DNA of 64,000 nucleotides, from positions 124,001-188,000 of the forward strand of contig NZ_JABAIK010000002.1 in NCBI RefSeq assembly GCF_012641465.1. The letters are read 5' to 3'. Below, in pieces: positions 44,954-54,115 of the stretch; the stretch's first letter is position 1, and each line of letters starts with the position of its first letter. Below the pieces are notes generated by a model. It had not been told where the DNA came from. It did no database searches and saw only the letters and a program-made list of their open reading frames with translations. Position numbers and translations under genes: made by a program. This DNA is from Vibrio agarilyticus. GTDB taxonomy: Bacteria > Pseudomonadota > Gammaproteobacteria > Enterobacterales > Vibrionaceae.

Positions 44954-46368
44954 TCTTGTTCTACACGAATTACTTTTTCTTTTAATATCACGTCATAAAT
45001 TTTATCAACATTCGCTTTTTTTAGAATTTTCGATTTATATGCGGCTATCGTTCCTTGACTAACCCCAAGATGATCAGCAACATCAACATTTTTATTAAAC
45101 ATAGAAAAAGCAGAAATCACTGCACGCTCTCTAGGGGTAAATAAATTTATAGTACGTCGTCTTATTGTATCCATTATTTTATAAACATTAGAAATCTCAT
45201 GAACTGTATCATTTAGCCCCATAGAGGAACGGATAACATAATGGCCATCCGTATTTAATAAGTCTATTTCAAATGGCATTAAATCATAAGCTACTAAAAT
45301 TAATTTTTTTGAATTGCTCTTAAATTTAGATTCAAGGAAAACTCTATTACTATAGTAAAAATTTATCTCTATTATATGTAACTCATCCAATTGCCTTGGT
45401 TCGAACTTTAACTTACTACATTCTTCAACAGAAAAGAACAAGTTCCGAGCCAAAAGTCGCAATATTAATGCATTTGACCGATCTATGTCATTATCATATA
45501 CGATAGCTTTACAATTATATGTATAATCAGATTTAAGCAATGATTTACTGACATTTTTTTTGATAAATGACTTTATCTTCTCTAGCGGTAATGGTTCTGA
45601 TATATGGTACCCTTGACAGAAATCAACGCCTAGCCTTTCTAATTTAGTATAGGTTCGCTCATCTTCAACGCCTTCTACGACGCAGCTGACACCTAAAGAA
45701 TGTGCAAAATTGATGCAGGTTTTTATGAAATTATAGTGCTCATAATTAGAAATGATATCTTTAACATATTCGCGATCAATTTTAATCTTGTCTATCCCTA
45801 GTTTAAAAATCAAATCAAAATCACTGCAACCACTACCAAAATCATCGAGTGCTATTTTTACGCCGATATTTTTTATTTTCAAAATATTATCAATAGAGAC
45901 ATCACTAGAGAAGCAACCCGATTCATTAATCTCCAGAATTAATCTATTAGGTGTAAATTTGTAGCGTTCGCAAAAAGATTGAATAATACCTAAAAGATCA
46001 AAGTCAAAATCAGACTTGAATACATTAATAAAAATAATCGAATCATCACTTATAGAAGAAACATCGATTATTGCTCTTTCCAAACAACGCTCAAATAATT
46101 TAATCGTAAGATTATTTTTAATAACAACTGGTAAAAAATCTTGCGGATAAACAATTTCATCGCTAGGCATTCTAAGCCTAGACAAAACTTCATAACCAAT
46201 TATTTCATTTGCCACAAAAGAGGTAATTGGCTGATAATAATTGATAAAACTACCATTATTGATACTGCTCGATATTAGAAAATCAACAATGTTATCATTT
46301 TCCTTGCTTATCATAACGTTAGACAACTCATTTACTATAACGCTATCTAATAAAATTGCTTCAGACAT
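44950..46368 (-). CDS. EAL domain protein with LuxR-type DNA-binding domain
   Basis: A 472-residue protein. An EAL c-di-GMP phosphodiesterase domain (about 30-270) retains the catalytic set: E in YEVLSRL, N in IFINVFKSDF, E in LILEINESG (usual E-L/I-T-E), the DDFG in IALDDFGSG, K in DKIKIDREYV, E in VVEGVED and QG in CQGYHISEP. A middle region (about 285-395) may be a receiver-like fold without obvious phosphorylation site. The C-terminus (about 400-465) is a LuxR helix-turn-helix: TPRERAVISAFSMFNKNVDVADHLGVSQGTIAAYKSKILKKANV. It joins second-messenger breakdown to direct gene control. It is the first gene of a two-gene unit. Confidence 0.88.
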   Translation of the reverse strand: MSEAILLDSVIVNELSNVMISKENDNIVDFLISSSINNGSFINYYQPITSFVANEIIGYEVLSRLRMPSDEIVYPQDFLPVVIKNNLTIKLFERCLERAIIDVSSISDDSIIFINVFKSDFDFDLLGIIQSFCERYKFTPNRLILEINESGCFSSDVSIDNILKIKNIGVKIALDDFGSGCSDFDLIFKLGIDKIKIDREYVKDIISNYEHYNFIKTCINFAHSLGVSCVVEGVEDERTYTKLERLGVDFCQGYHISEPLPLEKIKSFIKKNVSKSLLKSDYTYNCKAIVYDNDIDRSNALILRLLARNLFFSVEECSKLKFEPRQLDELHIIEINFYYSNRVFLESKFKSNSKKLILVAYDLMPFEIDLLNTDGHYVIRSSMGLNDTVHEISNVYKIMDTIRRRTINLFTPRERAVISAFSMFNKNVDVADHLGVSQGTIAAYKSKILKKANVDKIYDVILKEKVIRVEQE

Positions 46369-46538
46369 TTAACACCACTTGATATTTAATTTTTAACATT
46401 TATACACCTAAGAAACTCCACAACATCAAATGTAAAGAGTAATAAAAATGCGGAATTAAAAAAGCCAATTATCAACAATAACTGCTTGATTAATCCCCGC
46501 CAAAAATAATATTTTTATGAGATTAATTAACTAGTTAA

Positions 46539-47504
46539 TTAGTTAGAAACTTTAGATTGATACTCAAACGCAGGGATCACCAGTTCAACGCGGCGATTTT
46601 TTTCACGACCCGAAGCGGTATCATTTGAATCAATCGGAGTTGTTTCTCCCATACCTTGAGTGGTAATGCGTTCGCTCTCTACACCGCGACTTAAAAGCAC
46701 CTCTGCAATAGATGTTGCGCGCTTTTCCGACAACTCTTGGTTGAAATTGGCACTTCCCATTGAATCTGTATGACCATTCACTTCCACTGTAGCATTGGGG
46801 TGCGCTTTTAATACAGATACGGTCTTATCAATATTTGCTGTAGCCGCGGTTTCACCAAAACCGAACGTGACCCGCTCTACTTGTGCCGGATGCACGTGAG
46901 TGACAATACGTGGTTGAGGAGCTGGTTTTGGCGCAGGCTCAATATAGATAGGTTCTTCAACAACGACTGATTCATTACGCCCAAAATGATAAGTCAGGCC
47001 AATTCCAAAGAAATTAACATCCATATCATCGATACGATTGTCGTTCATATTTTCAAAACGCTGATACTCAGCTCGAATCGTTAAGTTATCGCTAAACTCT
47101 CTTTCTAGTCCCAGAGAGCCTGTAGGTACGAAATCGCGTTCATCACCAGCGGCCATATAAGCAGCGCCGGCTTTAACAAAAACAGACCAATTCGGTGTTA
47201 AATCGAGATTAATTTTTGGTGCTAACGAAAGAGCAATAAGTTGACTCTCAACTGCCGAGTTGTTTTTGAAGCGCGTTTCAAAATCACCAAGATAGTCAAC
47301 ATTGTATTCTAGTGCTAGGTTATCTGTGAATTGATATCCCATATATAATCCACCAGCTGCACTCTCTGTGTCACACGAGTAATCAAGTGCGCATGCGTCG
47401 TTTAAGTGGCTATATCCTAATTTTGCTCCAATATAGCTATCTGCCATTGCATTAATTGATAATAAAGCAAATGATAGAGCGATCGCTGTCTTTTTAATTT
47501 TCAT
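46539..47504 (-). CDS. ompA: OmpA family outer-membrane protein
   Basis: A 321-residue outer-membrane protein. Signal peptide MKIKKTAIALSFALLSINAMA; an eight-strand barrel (about 22-170) with a Cys pair in NDACALDYSCDTES; a proline hinge (EPIYIEPAPKPAPQPR); and a peptidoglycan-binding OmpA C-domain (about 205-315) with VTFGFGETAATANIDKTVSVLKAHPNATVEVNGHTDSMGSANFNQELSEKRA and GREKNRRVEL. It links outer membrane and cell wall. The ATG follows AAAGG. A paralogue lies at 60062. The short palindrome TAACAAATTTTTGTTA (47570-47585) lies upstream. Confidence 0.92.
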   Translation of the reverse strand: MKIKKTAIALSFALLSINAMADSYIGAKLGYSHLNDACALDYSCDTESAAGGLYMGYQFTDNLALEYNVDYLGDFETRFKNNSAVESQLIALSLAPKINLDLTPNWSVFVKAGAAYMAAGDERDFVPTGSLGLEREFSDNLTIRAEYQRFENMNDNRIDDMDVNFFGIGLTYHFGRNESVVVEEPIYIEPAPKPAPQPRIVTHVHPAQVERVTFGFGETAATANIDKTVSVLKAHPNATVEVNGHTDSMGSANFNQELSEKRATSIAEVLLSRGVESERITTQGMGETTPIDSNDTASGREKNRRVELVIPAFEYQSKVSN

Positions 47505-47897
47505 TATTAACCTTTTTATTTGTATAATTTAGCACGATAAAAATAGTCGTTATTCGTATTGTCGTTACGTAACAAATTTTTGTTATAGTAAATTCATCAT
47601 AATTAATGAGATAAATTTAACGCTGTTCAATGCAGTGAAAACACCATTCACGTTGGCTTGAAATAACTAGTTGTTCTAATATTTAATGCTCAATCATTTT
47701 AAAAATGAATGTTATATTACCACTGTGCATGATTATTTTATAAAATCAGAAATTGAGTCGATCAAGTTATGTACTCAAAGTAGTGCGATGGTCACACTTT
47801 AACCATGCCATGCACAATTTCCGCCTTTTTTTGCGCACTCCCTGGTCTGTCCAGTGTTACAGTCATTTCATAACGTAGCGATAACTAAGGGGAAGTC
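47505..47897. other. intergenic region upstream of ompA and of the pilin-like remnant
   Basis: A 393-bp divergent leader with no gene seen. It contains the near-perfect palindrome TAACAAATTTTTGTTA at 47570-47585, 66 bases before the ompA start, which could be an operator or part of its mRNA leader. Nothing else is clear. Confidence 0.45.
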
Positions 47898-48143
47898 ATG
47901 ACTATTTCTATTCGTAAAGAGTATTTACTAGCCGTCCTATTACTCTTACCAACTACGGCAATCTGTAATGACCAATCAGCTAAAGTCCACTGGAAAGGCA
48001 CAGTACCAAAGCACCAAACACATGCTTATCTTCATAATCTTGACATTCAAAATTTCACTAAAGAAAAACAGATGTCTTGGTCACCGGTATTGAAAATAAA
48101 CACCTTTAACAAAATAAATTTAGTCACACTTAAACATATCTAG
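47898..48143 (+). pseudogene. truncated pilin-like exported protein
   Basis: An 81-codon frame preceded by AAGGGGA, so it is expressible. The signal peptide ends near TAICN; the mature start DQSAKVHWKGTVPKHQTHAYL resembles the major pilin's mature start DQTLQWSGAVPTYTAS (W-x-G-x-V-P). The product then stops after about 60 mature residues, against about 155 for the pilin, and no later frame resumes the homology clearly. It is probably a shortened pilin paralogue or a fragment. Alternatively it is a small standalone exported protein. It converges on the pilus operon. Confidence 0.5.
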
Positions 48144-48185
48144 TTGAGTGTAAGATTTAATTTATATACCAATATTAAGCTACAC

Positions 48186-48217
48186 GCAGCTTCGAGATTA
48201 AAGCTTACCGAAGCTGC
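48186..48217. terminator. possible terminator hairpin at the end of the pilus operon
   Basis: GCAGCTTCG (48186-48194) and CGAAGCTGC (48209-48217) form a perfect 9-bp stem with a 14-base loop, between the plus-strand pilin-like remnant and the minus-strand small gene. Uridine runs are weak on either strand. Confidence 0.5.
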
Positions 48218-48236
48218 ATGATTATATAAACACCCG

Positions 48237-48401
48237 TTATTTACGTTTTATCAATTCACTAATAAACAAATGTTCTTCATCGGTTAAAAGTGTCTTAGAC
48301 GCATTTTTTATATCCGTCAGAGATTTCAAAAGAATGTTCCTTTGAGTAAGATTAAGTCTTATCAATGCGGATAGGATATTTTCAAACTCTTCATTTTGCA
48401 T
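48237..48401 (-). CDS. 54-residue orphan at the end of the pilus operon
   Basis: A small frame coding MQNEEFENILSALIRL ... LFISELIKRK, charged, helical, with no signal peptide. It begins 14 bases after the tip-protein stop on the same strand and ends before the hairpin at 48186, so it fits as a last gene of the operon. Only a weak GATTAAAG precedes the ATG. Function unknown; it might be a small cytoplasmic regulator. Confidence 0.5.
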   Translation of the reverse strand: MQNEEFENILSALIRLNLTQRNILLKSLTDIKNASKTLLTDEEHLFISELIKRK

Positions 48402-48415
48402 GCTTTAATCAACTG

Positions 48416-49459
48416 CTATATTTCAGCTTCAAATAAAATTCTAAAATGACCACTATAGGTTCCGGGAACCAACTCTGAATACAATTTTTCTCTGAAACCG
48501 ACTTCAAGCACGATGTTTGCCTCACTCGTATTCGAGTTATCTAGCTGTACCGAGTCTGCTAGCCCATCACCTTTGTCAATAAAATTAACGTTTCCTGCCA
48601 AACAACCCACCGTACAAGATACTGAGTATGGGATTTCCGAGGTTTCATCCACAGGATTTTTTAACGTGTAAGGTGTGGCCGTTGTGTCTAATACCGCTTT
48701 CAATCCTGTAGCAAAGTCACCAGTAACCCTCACACCATAATGGCCTACACCACTTACAACCAAATCAGGGTGACCATGATAATGTGGCGTTAATTTTCCA
48801 TCATGACCAGATGTGATAACCACATCAAAGATAACAGCGGGTGCATATTCAAGATTGATGTCAAGATACGTTATCAATTGCTGCCGTATTCTGACACTAT
48901 TTCGATAGTATTCGTATTGAAATGGAATCGCCACTCTGCCTGAATATGTACCTTGAGCTTTACCTGATAATAAAGTGACAAGACGACCAGCATCAAGATC
49001 TTCGATGATTGGTCGGTACGAATTAATCATCGAATTGTTGTTGCCAAAATGAATGCGCTTATTGCCAATACCATTACCAATTACCGTCGCAATTTCTCCG
49101 GAAACCGTCGTAGAGATTCCGCTTGCGTCATCTGTTACTGACGCTGCACCATCAAAACGATATTGTATTCCTTTCACTGTAATTGGCAGTGTGACGACAT
49201 CACCTGAGGCATTTATCAACTTCACATCCACTTGCCCACTTGGAAGCGCATGACCACCAGGAATGAGTTGGTTTCCAGTAGGCAAACCAAATGGCAGATC
49301 CCAAAGTGCTGGCGTAACACCGCCGCTTATATGGATTGCAGACTGCCATTTAACTTGAGTTGCATCTAATTCACCAGTTAAATCTGCCGCACTCACCATT
49401 TTAGCAAGTAACATATAAACTATTATAGTTAGTGAGAATAATTTCACTGCTGACTTCAT
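48416..49459 (-). CDS. pilus tip adhesin-like subunit (chaperone-usher)
   Basis: A 347-residue exported protein; signal peptide KLFSLTIIVYMLLAKMVSA. The middle GTYSGRVAIPFQYEYYRNSVRIRQQLITYLDINLEY resembles the YxG...YY segments of CooD/CfaE-like tip proteins of the alternate chaperone-usher class. The ending PGTYSGHFRILFEAEI is also pilin-like. A Cys pair lies in SVSCTVGCLAG. It should be the minor tip subunit, with a receptor-binding part. The ATG at 49459 follows AAGTAGGTG; a GTG three codons earlier is in frame. It lies after the chaperone gene. Confidence 0.7.
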   Translation of the reverse strand: MKSAVKLFSLTIIVYMLLAKMVSAADLTGELDATQVKWQSAIHISGGVTPALWDLPFGLPTGNQLIPGGHALPSGQVDVKLINASGDVVTLPITVKGIQYRFDGAASVTDDASGISTTVSGEIATVIGNGIGNKRIHFGNNNSMINSYRPIIEDLDAGRLVTLLSGKAQGTYSGRVAIPFQYEYYRNSVRIRQQLITYLDINLEYAPAVIFDVVITSGHDGKLTPHYHGHPDLVVSGVGHYGVRVTGDFATGLKAVLDTTATPYTLKNPVDETSEIPYSVSCTVGCLAGNVNFIDKGDGLADSVQLDNSNTSEANIVLEVGFREKLYSELVPGTYSGHFRILFEAEI

Positions 49460-49468
49460 TAGAATCAC

Positions 49469-50197
49469 CTACTTTATTTTATTTTGCGACGGTAAAATAG
49501 TAAATTGCTCTTTATATTTATTGTTATTCGTTTTCAAACTTAATTTAAGCTTTTCTTCCAAATGAGGCTCAATTGGAACTTCTAACAATCGATCACTTAG
49601 GGCATAAGATGTTTTTACGCACGCATTTCTTTCTTTACCGATTAATGTGTCAGGGCATGCATCAATCGTTAAATGAAGATAACTATCACCCTTATTGTGG
49701 ACTTTCAAGCGTCCTTTTTCATAGCTAATATCATACTGAATCGGTTGATCTTCTAGCGCTGGAACAATCACGTAAGGTGCGAAGCCAACAGCTAACTGTA
49801 CTGACTGTAATGGTTTTTCACCTTCTTCGTAATAAGGTGACGGTGCAACGGTCAACTGATAAATTTTATCATGACTTTTATTCGGTGTGCCTGTATAGCG
49901 GACAGAGAATTTTTTATGTTGACCATCATTTACAATAAGTCTTGCAGGACGAACTTCAAGTGTCCAATCTGCAATATTTTCCTTGGTATAAGGTGTTGAT
50001 TCTAATTGACCTTTAACAATATTAATATCTGATATACCTACGGTGATAAACTGTCTGTAGCCATCATTGTTCGATACTGTAAATGTACCCTTGCCATTTT
50101 CAGCAACAGTAATAATTGAATCAATGCCAATAGCATGTGAATTAAAGATGCTTGCACTAAGCGCAAACGTCATAAGTTTCGTTAATTTTACGTTCAT
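49469..50197 (-). CDS. periplasmic pilus chaperone
   Basis: A 242-residue exported protein with an N-terminal Ig-like fold: signal peptide MNVKLTKLMTFALSASIFNSHA, then VRPARLIVNDGQHKKFSVRYTGTPNKSHDKIYQLTVAP, which has the PARLIV...Q and ...YQLTV strand pair of pilus chaperones. The second domain is in FAPYVIVPALEDQPIQYDISYEKGRLKVHNKGDSYLHLTIDAC. It caps pilins before usher secretion. Start overlaps the usher (ATGA). Confidence 0.8.
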   Translation of the reverse strand: MNVKLTKLMTFALSASIFNSHAIGIDSIITVAENGKGTFTVSNNDGYRQFITVGISDINIVKGQLESTPYTKENIADWTLEVRPARLIVNDGQHKKFSVRYTGTPNKSHDKIYQLTVAPSPYYEEGEKPLQSVQLAVGFAPYVIVPALEDQPIQYDISYEKGRLKVHNKGDSYLHLTIDACPDTLIGKERNACVKTSYALSDRLLEVPIEPHLEEKLKLSLKTNNNKYKEQFTILPSQNKIK

Positions 50198-52962
50198 AAT
50201 TTCGTTACACTAAACATATTTTCTGGTTTGAAATGAGCATGAGTCACATGATCATTAAGCTCTTCCAATACCGCTACCTGAGCAATTGAGTGGGTATCAT
50301 GTTGCTCAACATAAACATATAGCTGGTCATCAATTTGTACATATCTAGAAGCGATTCCTAACTCTTTCAAGCGCTCTAGTATTTTTAGCGTAACTTCCGT
50401 CGATTGATAGACACCCATGTATTTTAAGCCATCATAGACTGTTTTTTCCTCATGGCTTGTATTTAAAGATAAATCTTGACTTGTTTGAGTTAGGCCTTCT
50501 AAGCAATATGATTGTACATACTTATTACCAAATTTTTCTGGGTTGAAAACACATGTAGAGTCCCCGGATGCTAAATGAAAACTGTCGTTTTCTCGGTAAA
50601 CTACGCGGTAGATTCCTCCCTCGGTAACTGGTTCAACAGATTTACAACCGTCACCAACGCAACTCACATTCTCAACATACTGACCATCAATATCATTAAG
50701 AATAAAGACTTGGCTACGTAGTGGCGTTACTCGACTGTTCACTTTTAAATATGTGCCAGGCATCGTAAAGTGCTCAATTGATGAAACATCAACCTCCACA
50801 TCAGTATATTCAGTATCAAGATCAACTGTTACATCAGAATATACTGGTAGTGATGTAATAAATGCTGATTTCGCACCAACCTCGCCAGTATGTCTTGCTT
50901 CACCATCTTTATAGATTGAGTAAGCAATCGCCGCATCCTCGGTTGGGATGGATGACCATTGTGGTGTTACCTTAATAAAAGCTTTACCATCATTCTTGGT
51001 TGCAACAAATTCATCATTTGTGACGATTTGGGTCCCACGCAACGTACCTGATACAGAATATTGCTCTCCAGTACTCACATAACCGAATCCGTTATACTGT
51101 AGATAATCATTGCTACCACTGGCAGAGACAAGCAACTCGTTGGTCCACGGATCTGCACCGTAACTTTCCATCTTGGTTGCCACAGTCGTCGTCACACTGT
51201 AATCATCTGCGACTTTTCTTGCTGTCAGCTCTTGTTGAGCAAATGAAAATCCGTCTTGGTCCATAGCCACAGCAGTGCGTGCAGAGTAAGTGTCATCAAA
51301 TTCATATCGCCAGGAAAAGTTAGTTGTAAAACTATCACTTTCGCCAGAATTTAAATTATACGTCGCATTGATGCCAAAAATTCCGCCAAACATCGTCCTA
51401 TCCCAAGACAATGATAAGTTATTACTTTTCATTACATCATCATCGAGTTGAACTTCAGCATGATATAAATTGGCGTATCCTCGACCTTCAAATATTTTTG
51501 TTGAATACCCGATGCTATATTCTTTTTTATCGTATATCCCATATAAGGCATCACTGTAATCCATTTCATATGTACTCGCACTAGGGAGTTGGAATGGAAC
51601 ATAGCGATAAGTATAATCTACGCCCGAGGCCTTATAATCTGATGCACTAAAGACTATAGGACCGTAAATTAAGTTCCCCTGATAGTACTTTGCACCTGCG
51701 CTAGATTGACTTGTTAAATAATCAAGCGTCACATCTTCATTTAAATAATATTGCCCACCGAAAGCGAGTCTCAATGAGTTAAAGTCAGAGCCCAGTACCC
51801 CGCCAATAACGGATTTTTCACTAGCACGGTATGTTACAGCCGCTTCCGTGAACCACTTATTATCCGTATTGTATTCAATAGTGTCACGATATAATGGGTC
51901 CAGTTCTAACAGACCACCTTTCAAGACAAAATCATAGTCATCAATAGCTAATGAGACGTTATTTTTATTAACAACCTGAATGGTTTCTTCTAGGATAACA
52001 TTATCTGCCTGCTTTACTTTAAGGGTAACAGCATAGACTCCCTGAGGAAGTTCACTGTAACTGATCCTGTTATGGCCCTGTCTAGCAATATCAGTAAATA
52101 ATAACTTACCATTTCGCAATACCTCGAGCTGTCCTTCTTGAGGCGAATAAAAATTGACAAATTGTTGCGAGTAGCCATCTTTTACCAGAAGTTTATCACT
52201 TGAAGAAAATAAAGCTGAATAACCTCGAGCCTGCGTGCCATAAAATAAAAAGTCAGTTGAATTTATACGTTGGTCGGCTAGTTCGTCACTATATCCTACA
52301 CTAAAATTATAGTTCGACCATGCGTAATTGTACCGAGCATTACTTGCATCCAGTTCATTATCACCATGATGATACTGTGTATCAAGTTGTACATGTCCCC
52401 TAGTTAATCCAAGGGTTGTATCATTTGACCAGATAAAACTGCTATTATCGTCATTTGCATAAATATATAGATTGGTGTTGTTCACCAATGCATTACGCTC
52501 TTGATATGAAGAATGATACTCTTTTAAGGTTCTTGTGAAATCAAACGCTTCAGACGAAGCATACATTATTAAATTTTTATTATCATGATCATAGTAGTAG
52601 CTAACTAGATCTGAAGAATTTTGGGGGATACAGGCATCGTCCGTACTTACACAGTCAGAATCTGATTCAACACCACTCAGTAATTGATTTACTACAATAT
52701 CGATATATTGCTCTTTGATATTTTTCTTTTTTAAATATGTTCTGAAGTCAGATTTTATCGCATCGACATCTAGTAATTTAAAGGTGTCATAGGTTACGAT
52801 AGCATCGACTGTATGGCCTTTTTTATCACCAGCAATAGTGATTTCGACTTGATGCTCACTTTCCACAAACAAATCAGCAAATTCTTCAGGAATTTCATTT
52901 GATGTTGCCGCGGCCATATAGCCTAAAGATAACGAAGCTAATATTTTAGTTATTTTTTTCAT
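50194..52962 (-). CDS. outer-membrane pilus usher
   Basis: A 922-residue outer-membrane usher. Signal peptide MKKITKILASLSLGYMAAATS, then an N-terminal domain, then a β-barrel of alternating aromatic strands (for example TLGLTRGHVQLDTQYHHG, YNFSVGYSDELADQ, FTTNFSWRYEFDDTYSARTAVAMD). The plug-like segment QQFVNFYSPQEGQLEVLRNGKLLF and the RISYSELPQGVYAVTLKVKQADNVILEE strand are usher-typical, closest in style to the TcfC/CooC ushers. Late periplasmic domains hold several Cys (CVGDGCKS). It threads pilin-chaperone pairs across the outer membrane. Confidence 0.85.
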   Translation of the reverse strand: MKKITKILASLSLGYMAAATSNEIPEEFADLFVESEHQVEITIAGDKKGHTVDAIVTYDTFKLLDVDAIKSDFRTYLKKKNIKEQYIDIVVNQLLSGVESDSDCVSTDDACIPQNSSDLVSYYYDHDNKNLIMYASSEAFDFTRTLKEYHSSYQERNALVNNTNLYIYANDDNSSFIWSNDTTLGLTRGHVQLDTQYHHGDNELDASNARYNYAWSNYNFSVGYSDELADQRINSTDFLFYGTQARGYSALFSSSDKLLVKDGYSQQFVNFYSPQEGQLEVLRNGKLLFTDIARQGHNRISYSELPQGVYAVTLKVKQADNVILEETIQVVNKNNVSLAIDDYDFVLKGGLLELDPLYRDTIEYNTDNKWFTEAAVTYRASEKSVIGGVLGSDFNSLRLAFGGQYYLNEDVTLDYLTSQSSAGAKYYQGNLIYGPIVFSASDYKASGVDYTYRYVPFQLPSASTYEMDYSDALYGIYDKKEYSIGYSTKIFEGRGYANLYHAEVQLDDDVMKSNNLSLSWDRTMFGGIFGINATYNLNSGESDSFTTNFSWRYEFDDTYSARTAVAMDQDGFSFAQQELTARKVADDYSVTTTVATKMESYGADPWTNELLVSASGSNDYLQYNGFGYVSTGEQYSVSGTLRGTQIVTNDEFVATKNDGKAFIKVTPQWSSIPTEDAAIAYSIYKDGEARHTGEVGAKSAFITSLPVYSDVTVDLDTEYTDVEVDVSSIEHFTMPGTYLKVNSRVTPLRSQVFILNDIDGQYVENVSCVGDGCKSVEPVTEGGIYRVVYRENDSFHLASGDSTCVFNPEKFGNKYVQSYCLEGLTQTSQDLSLNTSHEEKTVYDGLKYMGVYQSTEVTLKILERLKELGIASRYVQIDDQLYVYVEQHDTHSIAQVAVLEELNDHVTHAHFKPENMFSVTKL

Positions 52963-53477
52963 ATTTTACCTTCATTAAGCTCCGCCGATATACCGATTAC
53001 TCCATAACACATTTGTCGTTCCTCTGTCATCTCAACCAGAGGTGACTCCATCGTCATGCTGTGAGTGTATTTATCATCAGTTGAATAAGAAATTTCTTTA
53101 GATTCTCCTTCAATAGAAAATTCATATCCATCAAGTTTTAATTCCACGCCTAATAACTCTTTTTCTGACGTCTCATCTCCATCGTTTTTACAATAATGCG
53201 ATGATAATTTTAATTTCAGTGCGTAATCAATTTTTGTGCTATTTTTTGAAATAACATCAAATTTTATTTTTAATGGGTCAAATCGACCAAATACTTGATC
53301 GTAGTTGGCTTCGTAATGTTTTTTTTCTAGTCTAATTTCTAAAGCATCTAACGATGTCGGACTAAATATTTCAACATTTGGATAAAAATCTAAGCTATCA
53401 AATCGCCCCTCTGCATATGCAACCTGAGACAGCAAAGATAAAATTGAACATAATACATAGCTATTTATATTTTTCAT
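52959..53477 (-). CDS. minor pilus subunit-like exported protein
   Basis: A 172-residue exported protein; signal peptide MKNINSYVLCSILSLLSQVAYA. The sequence FDSLDFYPNVEIFSPTSLDALEIRLE and the last strand QMCYGVIGISAEL have the feel of chaperone-usher pilins, and two cysteines (HYCKND and QMCYG) could pair. It lies between the major pilin and the usher genes; its stop overlaps the usher start (ATGA). I cannot exclude a second periplasmic chaperone-like function. Confidence 0.55.
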   Translation of the reverse strand: MKNINSYVLCSILSLLSQVAYAEGRFDSLDFYPNVEIFSPTSLDALEIRLEKKHYEANYDQVFGRFDPLKIKFDVISKNSTKIDYALKLKLSSHYCKNDGDETSEKELLGVELKLDGYEFSIEGESKEISYSTDDKYTHSMTMESPLVEMTEERQMCYGVIGISAELNEGKI

Positions 53478-53495
53478 TTTCTAACCTCACGCTCA

Positions 53496-53527
53496 GAAAA
53501 ATAAAGTCCACATACGTGGACTTTATT
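53496..53527 (-). terminator. strong terminator or attenuator after the major pilin gene
   Basis: On the minus strand AATAAAGTCCAC-GTAT-GTGGACTTTATT makes a perfect 12-bp hairpin with a 4-base loop, directly followed by TTTTTCTG. It lies 57 bases after the pilin stop and about 20 bases before the next pilus gene. Most transcripts would end here, so pilin would exceed usher and tip in amount. Confidence 0.85.
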
Positions 53528-53584
53528 AATTGCGCACTATCTATTATTTCGATTTAATAACTTAACGTTAGCTAGCAAACTAAA

Positions 53585-54115
53585 TTAGATAGCAGCTGCG
53601 TCTGCTTCAACAGTAAGGATTGCTTTAACAGCCATCTCTTCACCACCAACAAGGCCAGTGATGTTTTCAACTGCTACTACGTCAAGAACAGTCAGCTTGT
53701 CTGCACCAGAAGCAGTAGGAGTACCATTAAGCTCCATTGGTGCCTCAGTACCACCGTTGCGGCTAACAAGGCTAAATTGTGATTTGATTGTCTCAGTTGC
53801 AAGAGCGCCATCAACCATTACTTCAAAGCTCTTTAGAGTAGCTGTATGCGCAAGTTGAGATTCATCAGCTGTTTTAATTACTTCAAAAGTAAGGTTAGTT
53901 GCGTCAGTTAGGTTCACACCGGTCGCATCTGCAGTGAACGTCAATTCACCGTTTAGTAGATCGGCACCAACTGCACGCACTTCCCAGTTATCAGTTGACG
54001 CAGTGTAAGTTGGAACTGCACCGCTCCACTGAAGAGTTTGGTCAGCAGTTTCAACGGCTGCGAAAGAAGAAGCTGCAAAACCTAGAGTTGCAAGAGCGAT
54101 GATAGTTTTTTTCAT
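53585..54115 (-). CDS. major pilin subunit
   Basis: A 176-residue exported protein; signal peptide MKKTIIALATLGFAASSFA, then a mature pilin-like Ig fold: VETADQTLQWSGAVPTYTAS, TFEVIKTADESQLAHTATLKSFEVMV and the last strand EEMAVKAILTVEADAAAI. The size and first-gene position fit a major subunit, with style closest to alternate chaperone-usher pili. No cysteine is visible. It is followed by a strong terminator, as expected for a very abundant subunit. Codon use is cleaner than in its neighbours (many GCN, GTT), as in highly expressed genes. Confidence 0.78.
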   Translation of the reverse strand: MKKTIIALATLGFAASSFAAVETADQTLQWSGAVPTYTASTDNWEVRAVGADLLNGELTFTADATGVNLTDATNLTFEVIKTADESQLAHTATLKSFEVMVDGALATETIKSQFSLVSRNGGTEAPMELNGTPTASGADKLTVLDVVAVENITGLVGGEEMAVKAILTVEADAAAI

